A stretch of 64,000 bases of DNA, taken from the NCBI RefSeq assembly GCF_958450345.1, contig NC_088781.1:76907174-76971173 (forward strand), given 5' to 3'. Numbering within the stretch: the first letter of the stretch is position 1; each line of letters opens with the position of its first letter. The DNA is from Calliphora vicina (taxonomy: Eukaryota > Arthropoda > Insecta > Diptera > Calliphoridae). Under the pieces are notes generated by a model, which did not search any database, was not told where the DNA came from, and worked only from the letters and a program-made list of their open reading frames with translations. A program made the translations under genes and the position numbers. This document shows positions 1-12,080 of this stretch, in pieces.

Positions 1-540
1 TATAATAACTCATCAATAAAAAATATTATATTTTAAAACTACGGCTTCTATGAATTAATCGCCACTTGGGCACCATCTAACCCACTGTGCAGCGTTCCAA
101 AATCACTAACTTCAAATGCGTGTTAAAAAAATCTAGCGCTGAACACTAACCCAGCAAAAAAATTCAAGTTGTTCAAGAAGAATGGATATTTTCATGAGTT
201 CTTTAGTACTTATTTACCGAACCCATGAAAAATAACTTAAATTATTGAGTATTTTGCCCTTGCATTGAAAAGTTCATTATGTTTGAAATAGCATTTGCTA
301 AAAGTGCATTTTTAATAAAAAATAAAGACCACCAATACGTAACCAAATAGATTCCAATGCGATAGTGGGCTAAACAATTTGAAAAATTGTTTGGAAAACA
401 TAACACAGGTCGACAGCATAAAAGGTTTCACTAATAACCACTATATAGATTTGATGTATCATGGTTACCTAAGTACAAAAATAGTAAAAATTTTTATTTT
501 TTTTTTTCTAAAAATGTATTTTTTTTAGATGTTTCTCCAC
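1..540. other. Non-coding AT-rich flank, nothing recognised
   Basis: I see no open reading frame of note, no repeat structure and no recognisable element end here. Homopolymer T runs thicken from about 490 toward the poly(T) at 550, which belongs to the next element. Confidence 0.5.
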
Positions 541-720
541 ATAATTTATTTTTTTTTTTTTTTTTTTTCATCATTTATTTATTGTATCTTCATTATTTAA
601 TGAACTAACAATAAGTGGTTCAAATCTTATATCTAATATTATTATTTAATTAGTCCAGCCAGTGCCGGACGAAAAAATTTTGTGTTCATGGTTGTTTTGG
701 TTAAATTGGCATTCTTCCTT

Positions 721-3379
721 CTAGATTAGGTCTGCTGTGTCCCTCCTTCTTAATCGAGTGTGGCCACGGTTATCTAATATGTTGCGGGCCAGCGGGTTTG
801 GGTGAACTTCAAGTTTTTTTAAATATTTTTGTACGTTTTTCGAGATTTCAGTTTTTACAATGGGCACGTTTAGATCTTTGTGTATATTCGCGTTTTTGAT
901 ATACCAGGGGGCAACTGTGATCATTCTTAGAAACTTGTTTTGGCGTCTTTGGATCTTTTCTACATTTGACGCTGAGGCCGTGCCCCATAACTGTATGCCA
1001 TAACACCATATCGGTTTTATGATCATGTTATAAAGTAGAAGTTTACAATCTAAACTAAGCGTGGAGTTTCTGCCAATAAGCCAATTAATTTGAATTGATT
1101 TCAATTTCATTTGAGTCAACTTTGCATCTATATGACTTTTCCATGTAAGGCGACGATCGAGATGTATTCCGAGGTATTTCACTTCCGATTGTTGAATTAT
1201 TGTTTGGTTATTGATATGAATAGGGGGGCATGATTCTCTACGCAATGTAAATGTTATGTGTGTACATTTTTGCTCGTTGACTTTAATTTTCCATTGTTTT
1301 AACCATTTTTCTAATTCAAATATGTGGTTTTGTAAGTGACGAGACGCTTCTTGAGGGTTTTCATGAATGCTTAGAATAGCAGTATCATCAGCAAATGTTG
1401 ATGTATGAGTGCGATTGTTAGTTGGCATATCAGACGAATACATCAAATATAAAAAAGGTCCCAGGATACTGCCTTGGGGGACTCCAGCTTCAATGGGTTG
1501 TGCAGTACTTAAAAAGTTTCCCTCTTTAACCTTAAATGTTCGACCAGTTAAATAGCTTTCCAACAGCTTATGTGTGTTTGCCGGTAAATTTTGACTCAAT
1601 TTGTATATTAATCCAGCATGCCATACCTTATCAAACGCTTGAGAGATGTCGATGAAGAGTGCAGAACAGTATTTCTTTTCTTCAAACGCTTTTCCCACCA
1701 TATTTACAAGTCTATGGGTTTGTTCGATAGTACTGTGTTTTCTTCTAAAACCAAATTGATGATTCGGAATACAATTGTTTTCAGTTAACATCGGGTACAA
1801 CTTGTTCATAAGTATCTTCTCAAATAGCTTTGATATATTAGACAATAGGCTGATGGGTCTGTATGATTCTACTTTTGTGTGATCTTTTCCCGGCTTGGGT
1901 ATCATGGTAACCAGTGAAACCTTCCATTCTGGAGGATAATATTCAAGTCGTAATATAGCATTAAAAATAAAAAGAATTATTTTTATTGCTATCCGGGGTA
2001 GCTCCATAAGCATCTTGTTGCTGATCTTATCCATACCAGGCGCTTTCTTGGGATTTAAATCAGCAATAGCATTTTCGATCTCTCGAATCTCAAAACGTAG
2101 GGGTACGGCTGCTGCAAAGTAGGGTGCAACAGGTGGCAACTCAATTGCTTCGTTTGATGTGTTCGGTGTAAATACTTTTTTAAATGATTAACAAACAGAT
2201 TTCCTTTTTCAGTATCATTTCTTGCCCAACCACCACTTGAATTTCGCAAGGGGGACTTACATATAACGGGTCTTTTAAGATTTTTTGTTGCTCGCCATAA
2301 TGAGTAATCCGATTGTGGGGTTGCGTCCAGGCTTTCTAAATATTTATTCAATGATTCCATTTTTCGAAATTCCAAGAGCTTTTTAAGTCTTTTTATACAA
2401 TCTTTAAGCTTCGATTTTAGTTGGGGGATCTGTGCAATTGCCACTCTCTTCGAAATCTTCTTTTTTCATTTAAGAGCCGTTCGACATCTGCAGAATTAAT
2501 TCTATTATATCTGAATTTTCGGGGTGTTTGGGTAGCATGTTGAGCAGCCATTCTGAGATTTTTATCGAAATTGATAAGAGAGTGATCGATGTTTTCTGGT
2601 GTTCTTAGCGGTATGTTTTCCGAGCAATGTGTACTGAGGTATTTTTTATATTTGAGCCAATTTATTCTTGTGCCTGCCATCGCTAAATTACCAGTCGGGG
2701 ATACAATTTCTAGGGGGCTCAATAAAGTAATAATAGTGGGTGAGTGATCTGAAGATAGTTCCAGCGAGGATTCAATTTGAATCATTTCTCTAGGGATATT
2801 TTTCATCACGCTAAAATCAATAACATCCGGTATTTTTCGTGGGTCAGTAGGCCAGTAAGTAGGTTGGCCGCTCGAAAGCACATGCAAACCCATTTTAGAA
2901 ATTGAGTCGAACAAAACACGACCTTTAGGGGTAATCAGTCGTGATCCCCAGAATGTGTGCTTAGCATTATAATCGCCAGCAGCCAGGAAACGGGGGCCTA
3001 GTGATTTAAAAAATCTATTATATTGACTTTCTGTAATTGAGAATCTTGGGGGTGAGTATATCGATGAAATCACTAAGTTTCGATGAAAATCTTCAAGACA
3101 GATTGTAGTAGCTTGAAGATAATCTTCGCAAAAATCACACATTAAGTAGTGTTTTATTCGAGCTTTTATTAAAATTGCCGAGCCTCCGCATGCTCTTCCT
3201 CTGGGATCTTTGGTGTCATATATTACATATCCATTTATTCGAAAGGAACTTCTGCACGTCAAATGAGTTTCAGAAGCCAGCATTACATCAATTTGTTGGT
3301 TTCTTAAAAAATATTCGAGTTCGTTTTTGTGTTGGCGTATGCCGTTTGCATTCCAAAAACATATTCTTAGGCAGTTCAT
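721..3379 (-). pseudogene. J1a ORF2: apurinic-type endonuclease plus reverse transcriptase, broken
   Basis: This ORF would nick the target and copy the element RNA. Segment 1 (3379-2417) is the endonuclease: FWNANGIRQHKNE at the start, SETHLT, AAGDYNAKHTFWGSR and SSDHSPT near the end, the usual catalytic blocks. Segment 2 (2444-2055) is the linker. Segment 3 (2139-721) is the RT: YRPISLLSNISKLFEK, FGFRRKHSTIEQ, ALFIDISQAFDKVWH, GVPQGSILGPFLYL and the catalytic FADD box in TSTFADDTAIL, then a C-terminal tail ending RRRDTADLI. The three segments lie in three frames, with shifts near 2420-2440 and 2060-2130, so about 880 codons are present but not as one protein. All key motifs are intact, so decay is recent or light. 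Confidence 0.92.
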
Positions 3380-4954
3380 GGTCTGTTAAGCACAGCCTTC
3401 AATAACATTGATTGCATCTTAAGCATTTCTTGCATCATGTTACTCATTGAGTTTGTAAAGTTATTTACCGATTGCACAAGAGTTTCTATTGTAGATTCTA
3501 GTCGGGTAAAATTGAAAATTGGCGTTTGCTCTCTTACCTCTGGGTTCATATTTTCGTTTTGGGGTTGACGGACTTGCGGCGGAGTTTGGTTGTTTCTAAG
3601 TACATTTGCATATGTTACTTTGTTGTCATATGTCTGTTGCAACGGGGGGTAGTTCAAATTGATGTTATTTAATGGCTGAGCGGGGAAAATCTTTGGTTTC
3701 TGGCTTTGTGATTTTTTAACAATTGAGTAGACAGGACAACCCCTGTAGTTTGCTGTGTGGTTACCTCCGCAATTGCTGCATTTTTTTATTTTAGGATCAT
3801 CTTTAGATTTGTTACATTGGGATGTGTTATGCAACTCCCCGCAAATGACACATACTGGTGGCAATTTGCAATATGCCTTGGTGTGTCCATATTCTTGGCA
3901 ATTCATACATTGAACGGGGCCAAATCGTTTGTGTGGTTCTTCTACCGTAATTTTACGATGCAATAAGTACTTCAAGTTATATATGGGATGTGTTTCATTT
4001 TTTTTCAGGTTTATCTCACCGGGTTCAAGTCCAACACGGAAGAGTGGTTGGGGTATTTTTTTCGCGATTTCTAATATTTATCACATTTTTTGTCTTATAG
4101 CCTTTATCTTCTAAGCTTTGCTTTATTTCGAGTGGTTCAACATTACAGTCAATACCCTTTATTACAACTTGTAGAACCTTGCTTCCTTTCAGCTGATAAG
4201 TGTAAAAACTTTTCTTTTGAGTTTCAAAATATGTTACGACCTTTCTATAATCGTTTTCACTATTGACCTGTATTTTAGTTTCATGAATCGTGCCTTTCTT
4301 GATTGGGATTACGTAAAAAGAGTTCTCTCCTATTAATGAGATCAGGCTCTGAACCAGTGGATTCGAATTATTTTCTCTCAAGTAAATGGGGGGTGGTTTT
4401 GTAGAATGGATTTTATTTACTGGTTCATTAGTTTCACATTCCAGAATAGAAAAACGATTTTCATTGTTTAGTCTATGAGGTTCACTATCCTTATATAATT
4501 TGGCCAAGGGTGCCGCTTTCGAGGACTTGGGACTTCGTGCCCGTTTTAAAACTGTAATATACCGGTCCATTCCAACCTGTATTTGGGATTTATTTTCATT
4601 ATTTAATGGTTGACTAATCTTGGGTAAAGCGCCGCTTAATGGGTTAATTTTATTTGTAGTTAGTGTGGTGGATTTCGTATCTGAAGCTGATATAGCTAGC
4701 ATACTTTCAGGCATAGATAAAATATTTTTATTTTCTGATTGAGTTGAATTTTCTTTTGTTTGACAATCATTAGTTGTTGTCAATGCGGGGGAACAAGAAC
4801 GAGCGCGGTTAACAGGTTTGGCTGTTAAAAACAAGTTGTCATCTATTCTTCTGTTTGTTTTGTTTATATTTTTTTCGTCTACATTAACTGTAACGTATGC
4901 ATTTCTGCCGTTTACACTTAACCTTCGCTCACTGTTTTCGTTGAAGAGACTCAT
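3376..4954 (-). pseudogene. J1a ORF1: gag-like nucleic-acid-binding protein, frameshifted
   Basis: ORF1 proteins of Jockey elements bind the element RNA in a ribonucleoprotein. The first segment (4954-4025, about 309 aa) is low in known domains but holds the block GMDRYIT shared with J2, then a region (YQLKGSKVLQVVIKGID) typical of the PRE_C2HC domain that precedes zinc knuckles. The second segment (to 3376) carries three knuckles: CMNCQEYGHTKAYC, CVICGELHNTSQC and CSNCGGNHTANYRGC. The segments are in different frames; the break is near 4025-4060, at a T-rich run. The related piece at 39524-39877 still reads through the same point, so the shift is private to this copy. The stop TGA (3376-3378) overlaps the ORF2 ATG as ATGA. 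Confidence 0.88.
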
Positions 4955-5346
4955 TTAAGAGTATTTGTAATTACTTTCGTTAACACTCTTGATCTTCATT
5001 TAATAGTCAATGCACAAAAAAGGTTCAAAAAAAGAAAAAAAAATATAAAGAATTTTTTTTTACTTATTTGTCTTTTAGTTGTTGTTTTGATTTTTTTATT
5101 TAATAATATTATTAAAAAAAAAAGCGTCCTTTCGCGTAAATAATAAACAGGTGATATTTATATTTATTTTCCGATAGATACATTAAAATAACGAGTTAAC
5201 TCGGAGTAAAAATAAACACGTCCGAACTGAACTAGAACTGAACTGTGAATAATTTATGATAACGCAAAAAGAGTTAAAAAATTTAAAATTTACATAACCT
5301 TTATTAACCTTTATAATAGGTTAAAAAATCGAAAACCCGCATATAA

Positions 5347-6000
5347 CACCGTGATACAATTTTACATTTTTTTTGGTGGACTTGAACGACACTATACACA
5401 TATGAAACCTGAGATCATATATAGTAGAACTGCGTTTTCAGTTTTTCATTTTGTGATCTTTTCTCCCTTTTAAAGGACTTCAAAGTTTTAAGGATATACA
5501 AATTTCAAAAAAATTATTTAAATAGTTCTGCTCATTAGTTTTTCTTTATATGGCTATCAAATGAAAGGGGAGAATTTCTAGAAGTAGATAATTTTTTTTA
5601 TTTTTACTTTTCAGGACGAAAAGTTGTAAAAACTGTCCTTCGGAAAATGTATCCTTTTATATCCTTGAGAATTTCCAATATATTTTTCTAAAAAAATATA
5701 TGTTGAAACCATGCATATACTTTAACATATGCTTAAATTTCGTCCTTATAGCTTTATAAGTTAAGCCTAAACAGAAAAAAACATTATTAAGTTCATTAAA
5801 AAAAAATACTTTTATCGATACAGCAATTAAGATTACAAAAATATTAGATAGTACTTTTTGGACTTGAACAAGTCCACATACACATGAAACTGGAGATCGT
5901 ATATAGTAAATCTGCGTTCTCAGTTTTTAATTTTCTGATCCTTTCTTCTTTTTAAAAGACTTCAAAGTTTCAAGGATGTACAACAAATTCCCAATTAGTA
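5347..6000 (+). repeat. Left arm of the long-armed element
   Basis: Inverted copy of 7890-8525. Similarity runs through the unique-looking blocks at 5400-5480, 5560-5630 and 5870-5990, so the arm is one inverted unit. A related sub-block also occurs twice within each arm (around 5385-5510 and 5868-5990). Confidence 0.8.
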
Positions 6001-6109
6001 CCAGCAGGAACAATTATTATAAAAAAATTAAATTTATATAATAAAAAAAATATTTAAGCTATACTAAATACTAAATAAAGATATAAAAGAAAGAAGAAAT
6101 ATAAAAATA

Positions 6110-7601
6110 TATTATGGAGAAAATGGATACGTTTACTCTGCCGCTGGTATGGATTATGTGAATCTCGACATATCGATCAACAGTATTTAGCGAGCATGTG
6201 ACAAGCTCTTTCCTCTAAAGCGATTTTCAATAATTGCTAGGTCCTGGTGGAATCGTTCCCCATGTTCGTCACTAAAATGACCCAAATTATCGGGAAAAAA
6301 ATCTAGGTGCCTATCTAAGAAGTGTATTTTCAGTGAAATATTCACACCCATTTCACCGAAGTTGCGAACGAGATTGCGGACGATTTCTTCGCAGTTTTCA
6401 GATTTTCTATTACCTAAGAAATTTTCTATTATGGCATCTAAACTCCTCCAACTATTTTTCTCAATAGGTGATAGAAGGTTTGGAAGTTCCTTGCAATTTA
6501 ACAATTTTTTTAGTTGGGGTCCATTAAAAACACCTTAAAGTATAAGAGATTACTTAGGGTAATACAATAATATAAGTATTTAGAAATCGAACCTACCGGC
6601 GTCAATCTTTGCTTCGCTTAATTTGGGAAAAAAAATTTTCAAGTGCACCATAGCTGCACTGTCAACGTCGAGTGCACGAACAAAATTTCTTATAAGTCCC
6701 AATTTAATGTGTAGCGGTTGAAGTATTATTTTTGATGACGGCACGAGCGGAATATTCTCAATGATATCCTGTCCAAGCTGATGAACAATACGAGGCTGCC
6801 ATTTGTGGTCGGAGTAATGAAGATCTTTGCGCCGACCTTCCCAAAGACACAAAAAACATTGGTGTTTGGCAAACCCTTTTTTTAAACCCATTAAAATGGC
6901 AACTATTTTCAGGCCAGAACAAATCATCCAACAATGTCGGTCATAATTTATTAATTTTAGAATAGCGCTTATATTTTCATAATTTTCTTTAACATCTGTA
7001 CCATAAATAATTGGCACTGATGAATACACATTACACTTCTTTGCGAAATATTTGTGTCACGCACGAGATCATCAAAATCCGCTTGGGTTATAAAATGCGG
7101 CGATGGATCGGCTAGCATATTTCCTATTGGTAAAAATTCCGAATAAAGTTCTGATCTAGAGCCGATACTCAGTAATTCTAAATCATCACATGGAATTGTG
7201 CGAACCTCTTCCGATGGAGCCTTTGGATTTGATGTTGAACGTAGTACCGCGGGCTGCACTGAATCACATTTATGGTAAACGATTTTCTCCCTATCTTGAT
7301 TCTTCAGCCTGATGGTATTCGGCTGATTTCGGCAAAAGTAACACAAATCGCGCGAATGCTCACTCCGCTTCAACCAAATTACTGGGTACACATATTTTAT
7401 TGGGAACTGCTTAGATCGTAGTAACCCCTTGTAACAATAATTACACACAACTTCTGGTATATACCATGCCTTCGGAACCATGTTTATTACAAAATATTGT
7501 TCATACTTATCCACAAAAGCCTGTGTTACATTTTTTCCTTTATTAAAGGGTACAAATAAACCACAAACAACACAAAATTTGTTTTTATTAGGACATTCCA
7601 C
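6110..7601 (-). pseudogene. Putative transposase-like protein with SDEHGERFHQD motif, broken
   Basis: Three minus-strand segments: 7601-6969, 7029-6580 and 6504-6187, and an out-of-frame continuation to about 6110 (HMLAKYC, then a basic tail). The N-terminal part has several CxxC pairs (CVVCGL, CNYCYKGL, CYFCRNQ), suggesting zinc binding. The middle has LKIVAILMGLKKGFAKHQ followed by CFLCLWEGR. The C-terminal part has SLKIHFLDRHLDFFPDN and SDEHGERFHQD. I know this motif set from uncharacterised repetitive arthropod proteins. The position between inverted arms argues that it is the element's own transposase, and acidic residues in the conserved blocks could be catalytic, but that is inference. 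Frameshifts and stops separate the segments. Confidence 0.65.
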
Positions 7602-7889
7602 ATTACTTTTTAAAAATGACCACTTATTAAAAATTATTTATAAGAATTTTGACGTGTCAATTCAAAACTACTAGATGCTTGATGTTACATAAGATATTTA
7701 ACTTTTTATATACAATGTATCCTGATAAATAAAAACGAATTAACTTTTAATAGACTCAACCCTTTTTTAAAATTAGTGGGAAAATTATCTGGGACATGAA
7801 AGAAAAAATGTTTAAAGGATTTTCTTTGAAATTTGTTGTCCTGAAATATTAAAAAAATTTGACAAACATTTATAAAAATATTTATTTAA

Positions 7890-8525
7890 TTTTTTATAAA
7901 TTTGTACATCCTTGAAACTTTGAAGTCCTTTAAAAAGAAGAAAGAATCAGAAAATTAAAAACTGAGAACGCAGATTTACTATATACGATCTCCAGTTTCA
8001 TGTGTATGTGGACTTGTTCAAGTCCAAAAAGAACTATCTAATATTTTTGTAATCTTAATTGCTGTATCGATAAAAGTATTTTTTTTTAATGAACTTAATA
8101 ATATGTTTTTTTCTGTTTAACTTATAAAGCTATAAGAACGAAATTTAAGCATGTGTTAAAGTATATGCATGGTTTCAACATATATTTTTTTTAGAAAAAT
8201 ATATTGGAAATTCTCAAGGATATAAAAGGTTACATTTTTCAAAGGACATTTTTTACAACTTTTCGTCCTGAAAAGTAAAAATAAAAAAAATTATCTACTT
8301 CTAGAAATTCTCCCCTTTCATTTGATATCCATATAAAAAAAAACTAATGAGCAGAACTATTTAAATAATTTTTTTGAAATTTGTATATCCTTAAAACTTT
8401 GAAGTCCTTTAAAAAGGAGAAAAGATCACAAAATGAAAAACTAAAAACGCAGTTCTACTATATATGACATAAGGTTTCATATGTATATGGTCCCGTTCAA
8501 GTCCAATAATTGCTGTCGCACAGTG
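7890..8525 (-). repeat. Right arm of the long-armed element
   Basis: Reverse complement of 5347-6000, with scattered substitutions and small indels. The two arms are similar enough to fold into a stem of several hundred bases. Confidence 0.8.
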
Positions 8526-8594
8526 TAATAGCAACAAAATGATATATCGAATATACAAATCAATTGTTTTTTTTTTTAATTTATTCACAATTAA

Positions 8595-8885
8595 GTGAAT
8601 TCGCACATTTTCACAAAATTTTACTTTTTTGTTTGATATACATAAAATTGAGTAGTTAATGTTCTTCTTTCGATTGATTGAATTTTGAAAACATTTTCCC
8701 CATGCTATGTTAAAATTTTTACATATATATTGCGTTTCAATCGGCTCAGTAGTTTAGGAGTTATAATAACAAATTGAAGCAAAAACTATATTTTTTATGT
8801 CAAAATGTTTTAAAAAAATCATGAAATGTGTGTTTTACACTCAAAGTACACGCTTGTACAATTTTGTGAAATTGAGCGAATTCAC
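8595..8885. mobile_element. TTAA-flanked MITE
   Basis: Ends GTGAATTCGC (8595) and GCGAATTCAC (to 8885), inverted over about 30 bp, each flanked by TTAA (8591-8594, 8886-8889). TTAA duplication is the mark of piggyBac and Kolobok elements. There is no coding capacity. Confidence 0.65.
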
Positions 8886-8889
8886 TTAA

Positions 8890-9329
8890 CGTCTAAAAAA
8901 TTCACAATTTTACCAAAAAAAAAAAAAATTTTAAAAAAAACTTCTCCATAGAAATTAAAATGTGGACCATATTTGTACTACTGGAACCACAATACATCAA
9001 AATTGTGTAGTGGTTTTAAAAGTCTCTAAAATTTTTTCGATTTTGTTGCCCTGTGTAATTTTTACATTTTTATTTTATAAATTTATTGTTTTCTTTTTAA
9101 TGTCTTATTTTACAAGACCCACTGAAAATAAAAATTAGATTTTATGTACACATTCACACAAAAAATGTGGTTTTAAGTACAAAAGTTATTGATTGAATTA
9201 CCAAAGTAATTAAAACTAATTTTAATTTCTTACAAATTTATTAATAGAAAATGTATAAGATATAATTTTTTCTGTGTTGGTAAATCCCTATCAAACAGGT
9301 TTTCATCATTGTTAAATACCTTATCGCTT
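8890..9329. other. Non-coding AT-rich stretch
   Basis: No frame, knuckle, RT block or paired termini recognised. Long A runs near 8920-8940. Confidence 0.4.
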
Positions 9330-10380
9330 TTATTAGGTCTGACGGATTCAAATAAGAAGGTTATTGATATGAATGTTTGGCTGTCTTAGTATTGCTTGAT
9401 TTGTCTAAAGCGTTTGATCGTATTAGTCATTCAATGTTATTACGGAAACTCTGGACTTGGTTAGGTTTTCAATTGCAGCTTGTAGGTTGATATTATCCTA
9501 TCTTTCAAGTAGAAGTCAGTTTTTTCAGTGTGGTCAGCGTCGTTCTGTATACTATGTGGTCACATTTATGATCAGTAACTCTAGCAAATCATCATGAATA
9601 GATTTAGGCCTGAAAAACGCTACCAAATTATTCAAATCTACTTTGAAAATCAATCATCGATTTGCGCAACTTATAGAAAATGCAGCGTTCGGTTTACACG
9701 CTCGCGTTACATTCAATGGATTTCTTTACCGCACCATGATCAATGAGAATATCAGTTTATGGATGTCTTAGAGTGTATGGTCAATACGGTATTATCTTAC
9801 ATTTTGATTTGGATGTCGAATTGTGGACTTTGTATTAATCCTGATTAAAACCAAGACCATGATTTTTAAGTCACCTAGTACAGATGTCAATCTGTCTATT
9901 ATGGTTGACAATGTTGGTATTGAATTGTAGAGTGTGTTAAATGTTTTGGTGTCTGTATTGATTGTCATCTTAGTTTTGACTGGTTATGTATTAGAATAAA
10001 TTATAAACTTCGGAGATTATATTCTTTTAATCTTTATTTATCTACATGTGTCAGCTCATCGTTTATTGATGTCTAATATGTTGTATTTTGCTGAAATTTG
10101 GCTGGGTTTTTTGGTGGTTTAATGCGTAATCTAATCTAATATAATCTAATCTTTAATATAGAATTATACGATTTGTTTATAACCTTCGAATTAGGTCATA
10201 TGTTTCGGATTATTACTCTTTTATACGATTTTTAGGACTAATTGTCTGGAGTACTTGGTATCCTCGTATTAACGGTTCGATTTATGAGAGGTATTTTCAG
10301 GTTTGAACTATAATGATTTGGAATTCTCTACCCAGATACTTAAGATACTAATTGAGAAAATTTAACATCTTATAGAATAC
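9330..10380 (+). pseudogene. Degenerate reverse transcriptase relic of a non-LTR element
   Basis: Read across frames, the plus strand gives LDLSKAFDRISHSMLLRKL (9400-9455), a YLSSRSQFFQCG-like block near 9500-9540, LINPDKTKTMIFKSP (9835-9880), and a C-terminal NSLPR block near 10325. The order is that of the RT core and tail of non-LTR elements with LDLSKAFD-type motifs, as in the element at 61402-63340. Stops and frameshifts are dense, so it is old. The region with the catalytic FADD box is not readable. Confidence 0.6.
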
Positions 10381-10999
10381 TATTTTATATTATTTAATGA
10401 TCTAAAATTTAAGATACCTAAATTTATAATTTTACCATTTTTTTTTAAATTTATGGCTATATATTAGAGTGTCCCTTAGAATTAATTTTTTTGAAATGTT
10501 GAGACGGTACCCCCTGAAAACTTTCGTAATGACCTAAAATACCACCAAAAAAATGTTTAGCTTGTTCTAAGAAGGGCAACCGGTGCCGACTTTCGATTTA
10601 GTTTTGAGGTGCATTTACAAGGGGAAAAAATGCATTTTTTCAGTTTAAAATCGGCCAAAAAAATATATAACATTGCGCTATCTTTCCATTAGAAATTCCA
10701 AATATTGAAAAATTTTACCTTTGACCTTCACGATTTAAGGATTAACGTTTTCCGATTTTAGGAAAACTTTCAGACTATATTTAAAATTACCTGGACTATA
10801 ATATTCTGAACCGATTTTATTTAAAACTAGCTGACCCGACAGACGTTATCCTGTCCAAGCAACAACAGCATACATGTAAATCAATGAACATATTTTGAGT
10901 TTTTATATAAGTAATAGAATTTTGGTCTAAAATATGAGTGATGTAGGGAAGTGTAATTTTAACATCAAAAAGAATTGGAAATCTTTTGGCATTATCCTT

Positions 11000-11957
11000 G
11001 ATGCCAATGTAAATATAACAATGTAAATATCCCAAATAAAGATGTTGTGAAATATCTAGGCATTTACTTAGATAAATTTTTATATTTTAATTTTCATGTT
11101 AACGCTCAAATAATAAAAGCCAGAAAGGCTTTTTTCATGTATAGGAAACTTTTCATCTCAAAATATATAAATACAACAGTTAAGATAATTATGTACCAAT
11201 CTCTAATACGCCCAATTTTAGTATATGGTTGCCAAATATGGTTCAACATTTCCCCAGTATATATGGAAAAACTAAGAAAATGTTTGAGAAGTTGTACTTC
11301 TCTTTATAGATCACAAAATAGTAACTACTTAAAATATATATCTAACAGGAAGTTATATAATTATGCAAAAGTTAGTAGAATTGACCACTTTATAATTCAT
11401 GTAATAAGAAACCACATTACAAAAAGTCTAGAATGCTACGACAATAATTTGATTATGGCACCTTATTACGCCAATCATGAATACATTGAGAAAAGTCTTC
11501 AAACCGGATATGTACCACCAGAGGCGTTTTTATACCTAGATAGAAATGGTTTTATACAAAACGAAATTGGCATTCCTATATTCTACCATGTTTATAGAGG
11601 AGCCACTACAAAAAATATTTATGAAAACCAACTGACAGCGGAAAGTATTGGTGGCTCACTTAATAATTTCCATTCTCTTGTTTTATCCCTTAACTATATT
11701 TTTTTTATCTTTTTGTAATATAAAAGTAAGGATTTTTTCTGCCATTTTTTCTTTACAATATGTTGTATAAATTAACATTTTTTTTGTTAAACTTACACAA
11801 TTATATAATATTAAAATGATAGTATTAATTTATATAATATACTTGAGATCCCGTTTATGAGACAGTGTATATAAATTAATTGAAGTATTACTATTTCTTT
11901 ATTTATAGTTTAAGAATTTTGGTTAAATAAACATTATATAAAAAAAATAAAAAATAT
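11000..11957 (+). pseudogene. 5'-truncated non-LTR element: RT C-terminus
   Basis: An open frame (11047-11718, about 223 aa) starts inside the RT palm/thumb: KYLGIYLDKFLYFNFHV, then IRPILVYGCQIWF and KLRKCLRSCTSLYRSQ, the usual C-terminal blocks downstream of the missing catalytic box. The frame can be read a few codons upstream of the first ATG, so the ATG is not a real start. A 3' UTR follows to an A-rich end at about 11935-11957, after which the tandem-repeat sequence resumes. It is a typical 5'-truncated retrotransposition product inserted in the repeat array, and the frame is still open, so the insertion is fairly young. Confidence 0.75.
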
Positions 11958-12080
11958 GAGTGATCACAGATCTAGAACTTTTTCTTGATTAAAAGCTTAT
12001 TGGCCAAGTTATTAGCGAATTTAGATATTTTGAGTTTTTATATAAAAATTTGAGTTTTGTTCAGAAATATGAGTTATCAC

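Larger units (their letters stand above)
550..5248 (-). mobile_element. Jockey-like non-LTR retrotransposon J1a, near full length
   Basis: A 4.7-kb element read on the minus strand: 5' UTR (about 5248-4955), ORF1 (4954-3376), ORF2 (3379-721), 3' UTR (720-570) and a poly(A) tail seen as a T run at 550-568. The 9-mer ATAATTTAT lies at 541-549 and again at 5249-5257, which would be the target duplication; because it is AT-rich this is likely, not certain. The order gag-like ORF1, endonuclease, reverse transcriptase, A-tail is that of the Jockey clade. The family recurs at 37774-39835 and 50590-53812. Both ORFs carry frameshifts, so this copy is dead. Confidence 0.9.
5347..8525 (-). mobile_element. 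DNA transposon with long (about 650 bp) inverted arms
   Basis: Two arms, 5365-6000 and 7890-8510, are inverted copies of each other. They share blocks such as GGACTTGAACAAGTCC at 5870 and its mirror at 8010, and GGACTTGAACG nearer the ends. The outer termini are CACCGTG at 5347 and CACAGTG at 8519, with TAA on each side (5344-5346, 8526-8528) as a possible 3-bp target duplication. A minus-strand protein remnant fills the middle. I cannot assign the superfamily: the CAC..TG ends recall CACTA, Chapaev or Transib, but the protein settles none of these for me. Confidence 0.75.

Noticed and set aside
5347..8525. Calling the long-armed element Transib because of its CAC..TG ends
   Set aside because: Flanks match over 3 bp (TAA), not 5, and the protein shows no RAG1-core-like motif I recognise.
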